Shown here one piece after another: positions 1 through 8,100 of a DNA stretch of 26,915 bases (positions within the stretch are counted from its first letter, which is position 1; every line of letters starts with the position of its first letter). The DNA is from Fusobacteriota bacterium (GTDB lineage: Bacteria > Fusobacteriota > Fusobacteriia > Fusobacteriales > Fusobacteriaceae): contig JAEWEF010000017.1 of NCBI GenBank assembly GCA_023389595.1, forward strand, positions 1-26,915, in the 5' to 3' direction. The translations under genes and the position numbers were made by a program. The notes under the pieces were generated by a model. The model was not told where the DNA came from. It was given only the letters and a program-made list of their open reading frames with translations, and searched no databases.

Positions 1-600
1 GATCTTGTAATAGAAGCTGCCATAGAAAATATGGAAATTAAAAAACAAACGTTTAAAGAATTAGATGAAATTTGCAAACCTGAAACTATGTTCGCTACAA
101 ATACATCTTCTCTTTCTATTACAGAAATAGGTGCAGGTCTTAAAAGACCTATGATAGGAATGCACTTTTTCAATCCTGCTCCTGTGATGAAACTTGTTGA
201 AGTTATAGCTGGATTAGACACACCTAAAGAAATGGTAGATAAAATTAAAGAAATTTCTGAAAATATAGGAAAAGTTCCAGTACAAGTTGAAGAAGCCGCA
301 GGATTTGTTGTAAATAGAATATTAATACCTATGATAAACGAAGCTGCGTTCATCTTATCAGAAGGAATCGCTTCTGTTGAAGGAATAGATAACGCTATGA
401 AACTTGGGGCAAATCATCCTATGGGTCCTCTTGCTCTTGGAGATTTAATAGGACTTGATGTTTGCTTGGCAATAATGGAAGTTCTTTACAACGAAACTGG
501 TGATTCTAAATACAGACCTTGTCCTCTATTAAAGAAAATGGTTAGGGGTAAAAAATTAGGCCAAAAAACTGGCAAAGGATTTTACGACTATACTAAATAA
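1..600 (+). CDS. hbd: 3-hydroxybutyryl-CoA dehydrogenase, C-terminal part (5' end outside window)
   Basis: The frame is open from base 1, upstream of the first in-window ATG at 31, so the gene is cut by the window edge. It encodes 199 residues; the family is about 280, so roughly the first 80 residues (the start of the NAD-binding Rossmann fold) are missing. The enzyme reduces acetoacetyl-CoA to 3-hydroxybutyryl-CoA with NAD(P)H in the cytoplasmic butyrate/crotonyl-CoA pathway. Visible family marks are NTSSLSI, the catalytic-histidine block GMHFFNPAPVMKLVEVI, and the C-terminal helical domain with GFVVNRI, ANHPMGPLAL and the terminal KTGKGFYDY. It is one of only two plus-strand genes here and converges on the DXS-family gene across a shared terminator. 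Other butyrate genes may lie to the left, out of view. Family assignment is firm. Confidence 0.93.
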   Translation, partial: DLVIEAAIENMEIKKQTFKELDEICKPETMFATNTSSLSITEIGAGLKRPMIGMHFFNPAPVMKLVEVIAGLDTPKEMVDKIKEISENIGKVPVQVEEAAGFVVNRILIPMINEAAFILSEGIASVEGIDNAMKLGANHPMGPLALGDLIGLDVCLAIMEVLYNETGDSKYRPCPLLKKMVRGKKLGQKTGKGFYDYTK

Positions 601-606
601 TAAATA

Positions 607-634
607 AATAGGTGTTTAAAAACACCTATTTTTT
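607..634. terminator. Hairpin terminator between convergent hbd and dxs
   Basis: A 10-bp perfect stem (AATAGGTGTT / AACACCTATT) with loop TAAA begins 6 nt after the hbd stop and is followed on the plus strand by a T-rich tract. On the minus strand the trailing tract (TATTTATTATTT) is weaker but usable, so it may end both transcripts. Confidence 0.85.
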
Positions 635-638
635 ATTT

Positions 639-2390
639 CTATATTCTTTCAAGTATATATTTAGTTAGTTTTTCTACAGAAATTCCATTTTCTTCTAAAA
701 GTATTCTTGGATTAAAATCTGTATGAAATTCTTTGCTTATTCCAAAATTCTTTACTTTCATTTTGCTTTCACCATAATATGAAGCTATATTTTGACCGTA
801 TCCTCCGAACAATTCTCCATCTTCTATTGTGATTACTAAATTATGTTTTTCTTTTAATTTTTCAAGTAACTCTTCATCAAGTCCTGATAAAAATCTCGGA
901 TTAATTACAGTTATTTCTATATTATGTTCTTCCTTCAATTTGTTTCGGACTTCAACTGCCATATCAAGTAAAACTCCAACACCAAATAAAGCAACTTTTT
1001 CTCCTTCGAAAACAACCTTATTCTTATTTAAAATAGAATAATCTGTATCATCAATCACTCCATGAGATTTTAATCTATGTAATGCTCTGATACCAGTTGG
1101 ATGATTTTTTTGTGTTGTTGCATACTCAAACATTCTTTCGTATTCTTCTTGACTTGCTGGTGAAAGATAGACCATGTTAGGAATATGAGCAAACATTTGT
1201 ATATCACATATAGCTATGTGAGTGTTAGAATTTATTCCATAAACTCCTGGATTTAAAACTATCATTGTTGCCGGACTAGAATTCAAACAAACATCATGTG
1301 ACATTTGATCGTAAGTTCTTTGGAAGAAAGGAGCAGATGTACCAAATACTGCAACTCCACCATTTTTTGCTATTCCACTTGCCATAGCAACAGCATTTTC
1401 TTCAGCTATACCAACATCTACAAATCTTTCAGTTTCAGCATATTTTGGTCTAACATCTTTAGTGAATCCAAGAACCATAGGCGTACCCGCATTGACTACC
1501 ACTGCTTTTTCATTTGTTTCTAATAAATTTTTAAGGCTTTCAAAAATATAATTTCTTTTTACAGGTTTAACAGATTTGGGACTTCCATCTTCTAAATTGA
1601 AAGGTCCTCCATTATGCCAAATTTCTCTATTTTTTTCTGCATACTCGAAACCCTTCCCTTTTATTGTATGTATATGTAAAACGATGGGATGATTTATATT
1701 TCTTACACTTTCGAAAAGAGAAATTAACTTTTCTAAGTCATGACCATCATCCAAATATCTGTAATCCAAGTTAAAAGATTTAAATATATTAGGTTCGTAA
1801 TTCCCATTACTTTCTCTCAATTCTTTTAAATTTTGATAAAGCCCTCCGTGATTTTCTGCCATACTTTGATCGTTATCATTTATAATTATTATTAGGTTTT
1901 TATTGTATTCTCCAGCATAATTTAAAGCTTCTAGAGCTTGACCCCCAGAAAGAGACCCATCCCCTATTATAGCTATAATGTTTTCTTCTGTATTATTTAC
2001 ATCTCTACCTTTTGCAAGACCAAGAGCTAAAGAAACTGAAGTTGAAGTGTGGCCCACAGTAAATATGTCATGTTCACTTTCTAATGGATTAGTATACCCA
2101 GACGCTTCAGAAAAATGTTCATTCCTTAAAAAGGCATCTTTTCTTCCAGTTAAAACTTTATGAGCGTAACATTGATGAGAAACATCAAAAACTATTTTAT
2201 CTTTAGGAGAATCAAAAACTTTATGCAATGCAACTGTCAATTCTACAACACCAAAGTTAGGTCCTATATGTCCTCCTATTTCGCTAACTCTATATGCAAC
2301 GGCATTCCTTGTCTCTTCTGCAAGTTTTTTTAATTCCTCTAAATTTAATGTTTTTATATCTTTTGGCCCATTTATTTTTTCTAATATCAT
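639..2390 (-). CDS. dxs: 1-deoxy-D-xylulose-5-phosphate synthase family protein (divergent, 583 aa)
   Basis: This is a thiamine-diphosphate enzyme of the DXS/transketolase family. DXS condenses pyruvate and glyceraldehyde 3-phosphate in the first step of the MEP isoprenoid pathway, whose last enzyme, IspH, is also in this window. Seen in order: GGHIGPN near residue 39, SHQ at 71-73, VGHTSTS at 112-118, the Mg/ThDP motif GDGSLSGG at 143-150 with IINDND at 170-174, the catalytic acid E330 in VGIAEEN, QRTYDQ with R358, and a transketolase C-terminal domain. It is about 35 residues shorter than E. coli DXS. The pocket differs: GHQ is SHQ, and the usual ADGxTHxGxFD segment reads INSNTHIAICD. It may therefore be a DXS paralogue with altered substrate use rather than the main Dxs. 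AGGAAAGGGAA precedes the ATG. It is monocistronic, with its own promoter and terminator. Confidence 0.78.
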   Translation of the reverse strand: MILEKINGPKDIKTLNLEELKKLAEETRNAVAYRVSEIGGHIGPNFGVVELTVALHKVFDSPKDKIVFDVSHQCYAHKVLTGRKDAFLRNEHFSEASGYTNPLESEHDIFTVGHTSTSVSLALGLAKGRDVNNTEENIIAIIGDGSLSGGQALEALNYAGEYNKNLIIIINDNDQSMAENHGGLYQNLKELRESNGNYEPNIFKSFNLDYRYLDDGHDLEKLISLFESVRNINHPIVLHIHTIKGKGFEYAEKNREIWHNGGPFNLEDGSPKSVKPVKRNYIFESLKNLLETNEKAVVVNAGTPMVLGFTKDVRPKYAETERFVDVGIAEENAVAMASGIAKNGGVAVFGTSAPFFQRTYDQMSHDVCLNSSPATMIVLNPGVYGINSNTHIAICDIQMFAHIPNMVYLSPASQEEYERMFEYATTQKNHPTGIRALHRLKSHGVIDDTDYSILNKNKVVFEGEKVALFGVGVLLDMAVEVRNKLKEEHNIEITVINPRFLSGLDEELLEKLKEKHNLVITIEDGELFGGYGQNIASYYGESKMKVKNFGISKEFHTDFNPRILLEENGISVEKLTKYILERI

Positions 2391-2425
2391 TTCAATTCCC
2401 TTTCCTTAATAATATTTTTTTATTT

Positions 2426-2455
2426 ATTATACCAAAAAAAAATAGTATTTTTCAA
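2426..2455 (-). promoter_or_regulatory. Sigma-70-type promoter for the dxs-family gene
   Basis: On the minus strand TTGAAA (2455-2450) and a perfect TATAAT (2431-2426) are 18 nt apart, and TGG before the -10 makes it an extended -10. It lies 35 nt upstream of the ATG and downstream of the skp terminator, so the gene can be transcribed independently of the envelope operon. Confidence 0.8.
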
Positions 2456-2466
2456 TGATATAAAAT

Positions 2467-2494
2467 AAAAATGGTACAAAATTGTACCATTTTT
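2467..2494 (-). terminator. Hairpin terminator ending the dapF-to-skp operon
   Basis: A 13-bp inverted repeat (AAAAATGGTACAA / TTGTACCATTTTT) begins 4 nt after the skp stop, with a T-rich downstream tract on the minus strand. It is the first terminator-like hairpin I find at a gene end reading down from dapF. Confidence 0.82.
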
Positions 2495-2498
2495 TAAA

Positions 2499-2972
2499 TT
2501 ATTTCATTGATTCCATTTTTCTTAAAACTTTGTCAGTTACATCCTCACCACCAGCTAATATAGCTCCTTTTTGGAATATACTTTCGTATCCTCCCTCTCT
2601 AGCAACTGCCTGTGCTGCTAACATTAATTTGTTTTGTATTTCATCTAGTTTTTGTTCTTTTTCTCTATCAAGTTTTTCTTGAGAATCACTTATAAATTTT
2701 CTGAATTCATATACTTTTTTTTCAAAATTTTCTTGTTCTTTTGCAGTTAACTTATTTCCTTTTGCAATAAGTTCAGCTTGTTCTTTTTCTAAGGCTGCAT
2801 TTTTACTTGCAGCTTCTTGTTCCAATCTTTTAACTGAAGCAGATAAGTTCTGTTCAACAGTTTTTGCTCCCGAATAATTTGCTAATATTTTACTAGTATC
2901 TACAACACCAATTTTAGCAAAAGCTGAAATTGAAAATATAAATACTAAAGCTAATGTAATAATTTTTTTCAT
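2499..2972 (-). CDS. skp: Periplasmic OMP chaperone, Skp/OmpH family
   Basis: This 157-aa protein has a signal peptide (MKKIITLALVFIFSISAFA, cleavage before KIGVVD) followed by the Skp/OmpH start GVVDTSKILANYSGA. A long charged coiled-coil region (about residues 40-120, rich in E, K, Q and A) corresponds to the tentacle helices of Skp, and a short C-terminal strand segment closes the body domain. Skp trimers hold unfolded outer-membrane proteins in the periplasm and deliver them to BamA, whose gene ends 28 nt upstream. The length matches the family (about 160 aa). AGGAGGAA about 7 nt before the ATG fixes the start. It is the last gene of the operon. The family is sure; client range is inferred from E. 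coli. Confidence 0.9.
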   Translation of the reverse strand: MKKIITLALVFIFSISAFAKIGVVDTSKILANYSGAKTVEQNLSASVKRLEQEAASKNAALEKEQAELIAKGNKLTAKEQENFEKKVYEFRKFISDSQEKLDREKEQKLDEIQNKLMLAAQAVAREGGYESIFQKGAILAGGEDVTDKVLRKMESMK

Positions 2973-3000
2973 AACGTGTTCCTCCTGTTAGTAAATTATA

Positions 3001-5136
3001 TTAGAATGAATGTCCCATATTAAAATAGAACTTCATTTCACTTTTTTCTTTTTGCCCATTTACAACTTTACCTATTGGCCATCCTAAATCGAATCTTAAA
3101 GGTCCTATAGGAGTGTTGAATCTTAATCCTGCTCCAACTCCTATACCAACATTACCATAAAGATTTGTATCATTTGCCACATAAGTAGGATAATCTCTTC
3201 CGTTAGGTAATTCTGGTAGACTATAATCCCATGCTCTACCCATATCAGCAAATAAAACAACTCCTACCATATCATTTATTTGAGTTCTATTTTCTACAGT
3301 GAAAACAGCTTTTTTGTTTCCTCTAAACCAACCAGAATCATATCCTCTTATAGTGTTTCCACCACCTACCCAGAACTTTTGAGCTTCTTTTGCACTAGCA
3401 GTCATAGCTCCTGCTTGTAATCTATAAGCAAAAGAGTTTTTATCCCAGAATCCTTTATGATAAGCTCTTAAATCTAAATTTGCACTAGAGAAATATCCAC
3501 CTTTATATCCTGTAGTATAACCTAATTCAACTTGTACTTTACCATAAAGCCCTTTAGTAGGATTATATGGATTATTTCTTGTATCGTAAATTAAATAAGG
3601 ATTGATACTTGCAACATAATATTTATCATTTAATCCTGTAATTTTTTCAGGCAATTTATTCGGATCATTTGGATTTGGATTTGGATTTGTCCAAGTGCCT
3701 TCAGAGTCAATATTTTCAGGTTTAAATAATGTATAATTTGGTTGTTCTCTTAAATATTCAAACTTAGCTCCAATATTTAAACTTGTATTTGCATTTAAAC
3801 CCTTTCCTATATTTGTTCTAAATCCCAGAACTCTAGTAACGTTAAATACTTGGCTTGAAGATCCGTAAGTATTTTTATACGCTCCCCATCCCCAAGAAAC
3901 TCTATTTGTGTCTTTTATCCAAGGATCGAAGAATGATAATGAAATAGAGGCGTCAGATCTTGTTGATTTTTCAAGCGAGAAACTAAGTTGTTGATTTTTT
4001 CCAGCCCAGTTATCATCTTTTATCGAAACATTTCCTGCAAAACCAGATTCTGTTCCGTAAGATGCTCCTGCTTGAATTGAAGCTGTTCTATCTTCATCTA
4101 AAAGTAAAACTATATCTATTAATTGATCACTACCATCAACAGGATTAGCTTCAAAACTAATATTTCTAAAAATTCCAAGTCTCATAAGATTATTAACTGT
4201 TGTTTCATAGTCTTCCATTCTGAAAACTTTACCAGGTTGTATAGTAACTTCTCTGTCTATTACATAATCTTTAGTTTTTAAAATGTCATCGTTTGGAGTT
4301 CTTCTTTTTGAATCAAGAGACATATTCATTTTTCTTATTTCTATTTTTCTAACAATACCTTCTAACATTTGCACGTGTAAAATATTGTTATCATCCATTT
4401 CAAAACCTTGTATACCTGCAACAGCATAACCAGATTTTTGATAAGCTTCTTTTAATTTTTCAGCATCTCTTTGTAATGCAACTACATTAAGTATTTGTCC
4501 TTCTTTATTTGTAAGAAGTGACTTAATTTGTTCAATAGTATAAGCAGAGTTACCATGAATTTGTATTCCTTTTATTACAGGATTTTCTTCTACTACAAGC
4601 GATGGCTTTTCTGGATTGTTGTTAGAAATAACACTTTTAAAATATCCACTTGCTAAAAGTCTTGCTCTAGCATCTTCAAGATCCTTAATTGTTAGTCCTG
4701 AAGTTTTAGTTATATTTGCCATACTTAAAATATCTTTAGAAGTGAAATGTTTGTTCCCATAAATCCCAACGTTACTAGCGACAAATTGTTCTGTTGGAGC
4801 AATTGGGACCACAGGTGTTAAATTAAATATTCCCTCTTCTCTCAATAAATTTTTTACATTTTGCTTGTCAGTTACATTAATTTTAACTATTACTCCTTCA
4901 GAAGATTCTTCTGTTTTTATAGTAACGTCGTTAAAATATTTAAGTCCTTTAAGCCTTGCTGTATCCTCAGCAGATAAATCAGAATTGTATTCCTCTCCTA
5001 CTTTCATTTTAATATTAGAAAGTATAAGCTCTTCAGGTACTTCAGTATTATTGCTTATCTCGATGTTTTTGATAGGTGCTGCAGATAAAGCTAGCCCTAA
5101 TACAAGCATAAACAAAGGAACTTGTTTTCTAGTCAT
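3001..5136 (-). CDS. bamA: Outer-membrane protein assembly factor BamA (Omp85)
   Basis: This 711-aa protein is the core insertase for beta-barrel proteins. A signal peptide (about residues 1-19, ending ALSAAP) is followed by about four POTRA modules: roughly 20-92, 118-186, 187-262 and 263-346, the second to fourth recognisable from segments such as GNKHFTSKDI and IHGNSAYTIEQI. The barrel starts near residue 350 and contains the Omp85 signature as GNTIRGYDSGWFRG and the late strands TPIGPLRFDLGWPIG. It ends in phenylalanine (NMGHSF), as expected for the barrel-sorting signal. E. coli BamA has five POTRAs and about 810 residues, so this form is shorter. GGAGG precedes the ATG, and the tamB stop is 28 nt upstream. 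An Asn-Pro repeat in a predicted loop is reported separately. Confidence 0.92.
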   Translation of the reverse strand: MTRKQVPLFMLVLGLALSAAPIKNIEISNNTEVPEELILSNIKMKVGEEYNSDLSAEDTARLKGLKYFNDVTIKTEESSEGVIVKINVTDKQNVKNLLREEGIFNLTPVVPIAPTEQFVASNVGIYGNKHFTSKDILSMANITKTSGLTIKDLEDARARLLASGYFKSVISNNNPEKPSLVVEENPVIKGIQIHGNSAYTIEQIKSLLTNKEGQILNVVALQRDAEKLKEAYQKSGYAVAGIQGFEMDDNNILHVQMLEGIVRKIEIRKMNMSLDSKRRTPNDDILKTKDYVIDREVTIQPGKVFRMEDYETTVNNLMRLGIFRNISFEANPVDGSDQLIDIVLLLDEDRTASIQAGASYGTESGFAGNVSIKDDNWAGKNQQLSFSLEKSTRSDASISLSFFDPWIKDTNRVSWGWGAYKNTYGSSSQVFNVTRVLGFRTNIGKGLNANTSLNIGAKFEYLREQPNYTLFKPENIDSEGTWTNPNPNPNDPNKLPEKITGLNDKYYVASINPYLIYDTRNNPYNPTKGLYGKVQVELGYTTGYKGGYFSSANLDLRAYHKGFWDKNSFAYRLQAGAMTASAKEAQKFWVGGGNTIRGYDSGWFRGNKKAVFTVENRTQINDMVGVVLFADMGRAWDYSLPELPNGRDYPTYVANDTNLYGNVGIGVGAGLRFNTPIGPLRFDLGWPIGKVVNGQKEKSEMKFYFNMGHSF
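3671..3688 (-). repeat. In-frame hexanucleotide repeat in bamA (Asn-Pro repeat)
   Basis: Three exact tandem copies of GGATTT on the plus strand encode a run of Asn-Pro dipeptides in the NPNPNPNDP segment of BamA. It lies between two predicted barrel strands, inside a long polar stretch that looks like a surface loop. Gain or loss of a copy would keep the frame. Confidence 0.7.
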
Positions 5137-5164
5137 TTATTACCTCCAAAAATTTTATTTTTAT

Positions 5165-8100
5165 TTACTCAGAGAATATATTAAATAAATCAAAAATATT
5201 ATCCCCTTTTTTTCTAACTTTAAAATCTATATGATAATTTTTCTTGTCAGATTCCTCTTTTTCTTCAGTTTTATATCTATCTGGTATACTTCCAACTCCA
5301 ACTCCAACACTTTTACCTTCGCCATATCTATATTCAAGATTGACATCATAATCTTTTATGTTACTTTGAGTGTAACTTTCAGGATTGAAAATTCCTTTAG
5401 ATAAATCGAAAAGTTTTATTTTTGTATTTAAGAATAACTTCTCTTTCCAAAGATTTGTTTCAGCTTCAAGTATTGTTCCTAGTCTTACGTCATCTACACG
5501 TCCGTTTTCTTTTTTACCGATATTTCCGCCTATACTCGATACATCAACGTTCGGTGTAATTTTAAATTTTGATAGATTAAACATTTTTTTAATAGCTCTT
5601 GTAATAGGCCCAAAAACTGTTTGAACAACTTGCCCTTCTGCCATATTTCTAAGTAATTCTTTGTACGGTCCAGTTCCTTCAACATCTTCTTGTCCAACAA
5701 GTAAAGAATTTAAACTTTTTGTTGTTCTTCCTTCGCTTGAATCCATAGTAAATTGAAGATTATCTAATTTACCATTTATATCAAACGATACATCTTCTCC
5801 AGAAAGATTTACAGTAGACTCAACAAAAACATTAGGGTTAAGATCCGGCAAGAAAACATTTCTATCTCCAAAAACAAAAAGCCCTCTTTGTATTCTAAAA
5901 TCATTATTATTTACAACTACATTTCCATTTAAAATTTCAGCATTACCTAAAAGAGTATAATTACCATTAGATCCTCTTAAATTTAAATTACCAGTTAATT
6001 TGCCGTTAACCTCTCCAACAACAACATTTAGATTGTCAACATTTATACTAACAGGCTCTCTTAAACTGATTATTAAATTTATAGGCATAAGTTTTTGTAA
6101 TAAAATTCTTGCTCTTTCTTTATCTTCATCCTGTTTAACATCTTTTTCTTTATTAACTGTAACTGCACTTCTAAATAAGAAGTTTTTCAAAATTGTTAAA
6201 AAATCTTTATACTCGTTTGGTATATCTACAATACGACCTCTTTGTATATCGATATTTCCAACCAATCTCTTCTTGCTAACTTCCATATTACTATCTATAA
6301 CAACATCGACTACATCAGGGTAAATATAATTTATATCATCTAAGTTTACATCCAATTGATAATTAGTGATATCGTAAATAGAATTTTCTCCAAGTTGAGA
6401 AAATTTTGGAAGATCTACATATCCACTTATCTTTGCAGTACCATCGTTAATTTTTCCTTTAAAAGAAGTTATATCTACTCTGTTACCCATCAATTTAAAT
6501 TTAGATTCAAAATCTTCCATTTTTATTTTATATTTATCTGAATGTAAATTAAATATATTGGCGTTAGCGTAACCACTATTTCCATTGCTAGATAAAACTA
6601 AATTGAAATTCCCTTTTCCGTCAATTTTATCTATAATATTATTTTTGTCAAGAACTTTTAAAAATCCTAAATTTATAACATCTGATTTAATATTTGCTAA
6701 ATAGGTTTTATTTTTTAAATTATAAGTTCCGTTAGCTTTAAATTTGCTTCCTAAATAATCGAAGTTAAAATCTCTTAAACGAAGCTGGGACAAATTTCCA
6801 TCTAGTGAAGCATTTATATTTTCTAATTTTTCATTTTTTACAGTAATATTTTTACTACTAGCATTTAAATTATATCTTATATCTTTAAAATCTCCAAATA
6901 TATCCGCTTTGATAGCTATGTCACCGCTTATTTCTTTTGGATCATTAACTATATAAGACGCAAATTTTTTAGAAGAAACAACTTGATTTATAGCTCCATT
7001 AATTTTTTGATTTTTTAAATCTATGTTAGCTTTACCAGAAATAATTTCTTCTTCTTTTTCATTTCTTAACGATATATTTTCTAATTTTAAAATCCCGTCA
7101 GTAAATTCTTTAGCGTTATAATTTCCTAAAATTTTAATTTTAGGTATATCAACTTTTTTGTCTGCGTGGCTGATGAAGTCTGCATTAATTTTCGTATTTA
7201 TCTCTCCACCAGTTCCATTTTCTTCTACTATACCTTGTAATTTGTAATCAGCATAGTCAGTTTTATTGTCCACAAAAGAAAATATACTATCCTCTTTTAA
7301 AGTAAGTTTAGCATTATGTTTTCCACTTTCAAAATTATAAGTTCCAGTCAATTCATTTTTATCTATAAATATTTTGTCAATTTTAAAAATTTTATTTTCG
7401 TATTTCGCATTTCCATTTATATTAATTTTTTTATTTTCATTAATATCTACATAAGCCTTATTTATTTTAAAAATTCCAACAGGATTTTCTATATTGCCAC
7501 TAATTTTTCCAGTAATATCTTCAATATTAAAACTTTGTTCTACTCCCAAATCTTTATTTGTTAAGTTATCAACTTTTATATTTATACTTGAGTCGCTATT
7601 TTTTGAATTTAATTCGCCATTGATTTTTATTTTTTCGTTACCTATGCTAGTAATTTTTAAAATGTCATCCTTATAGTCGAAATTTAATTTTATATCTTTT
7701 AGTCCATAATCTTTATACATAAGTTCGCTAGCAACTAAATTACTACTTGCTATATATTTTTCTCCGTCATGTTTAAAAGAAAATTTACCATTAATATTAT
7801 TTAGATTACCTATGTATTTTATTTGACTATTAGTTAAATCTCCACTTATATCTAATTTTTTATCTTTATAAAAAAGGTTCATATCTCCTTTTAAAAATAT
7901 TTTTAGATCTTCGTTATTAAGTTCTTTATTAATAGATAAATTATCAAATTTTGAATTTAATTTCAATATATTTTGATTTAAGTCGTAATATCCATTTGAG
8001 CTTGATAATTCCTTTTTGTTATTTTTTATGCTCAAATTTTCAATATTAAAAACATTATCTTTTATTGAGTATTTCAAAGAATTTTGATATTCTTCCGCAT

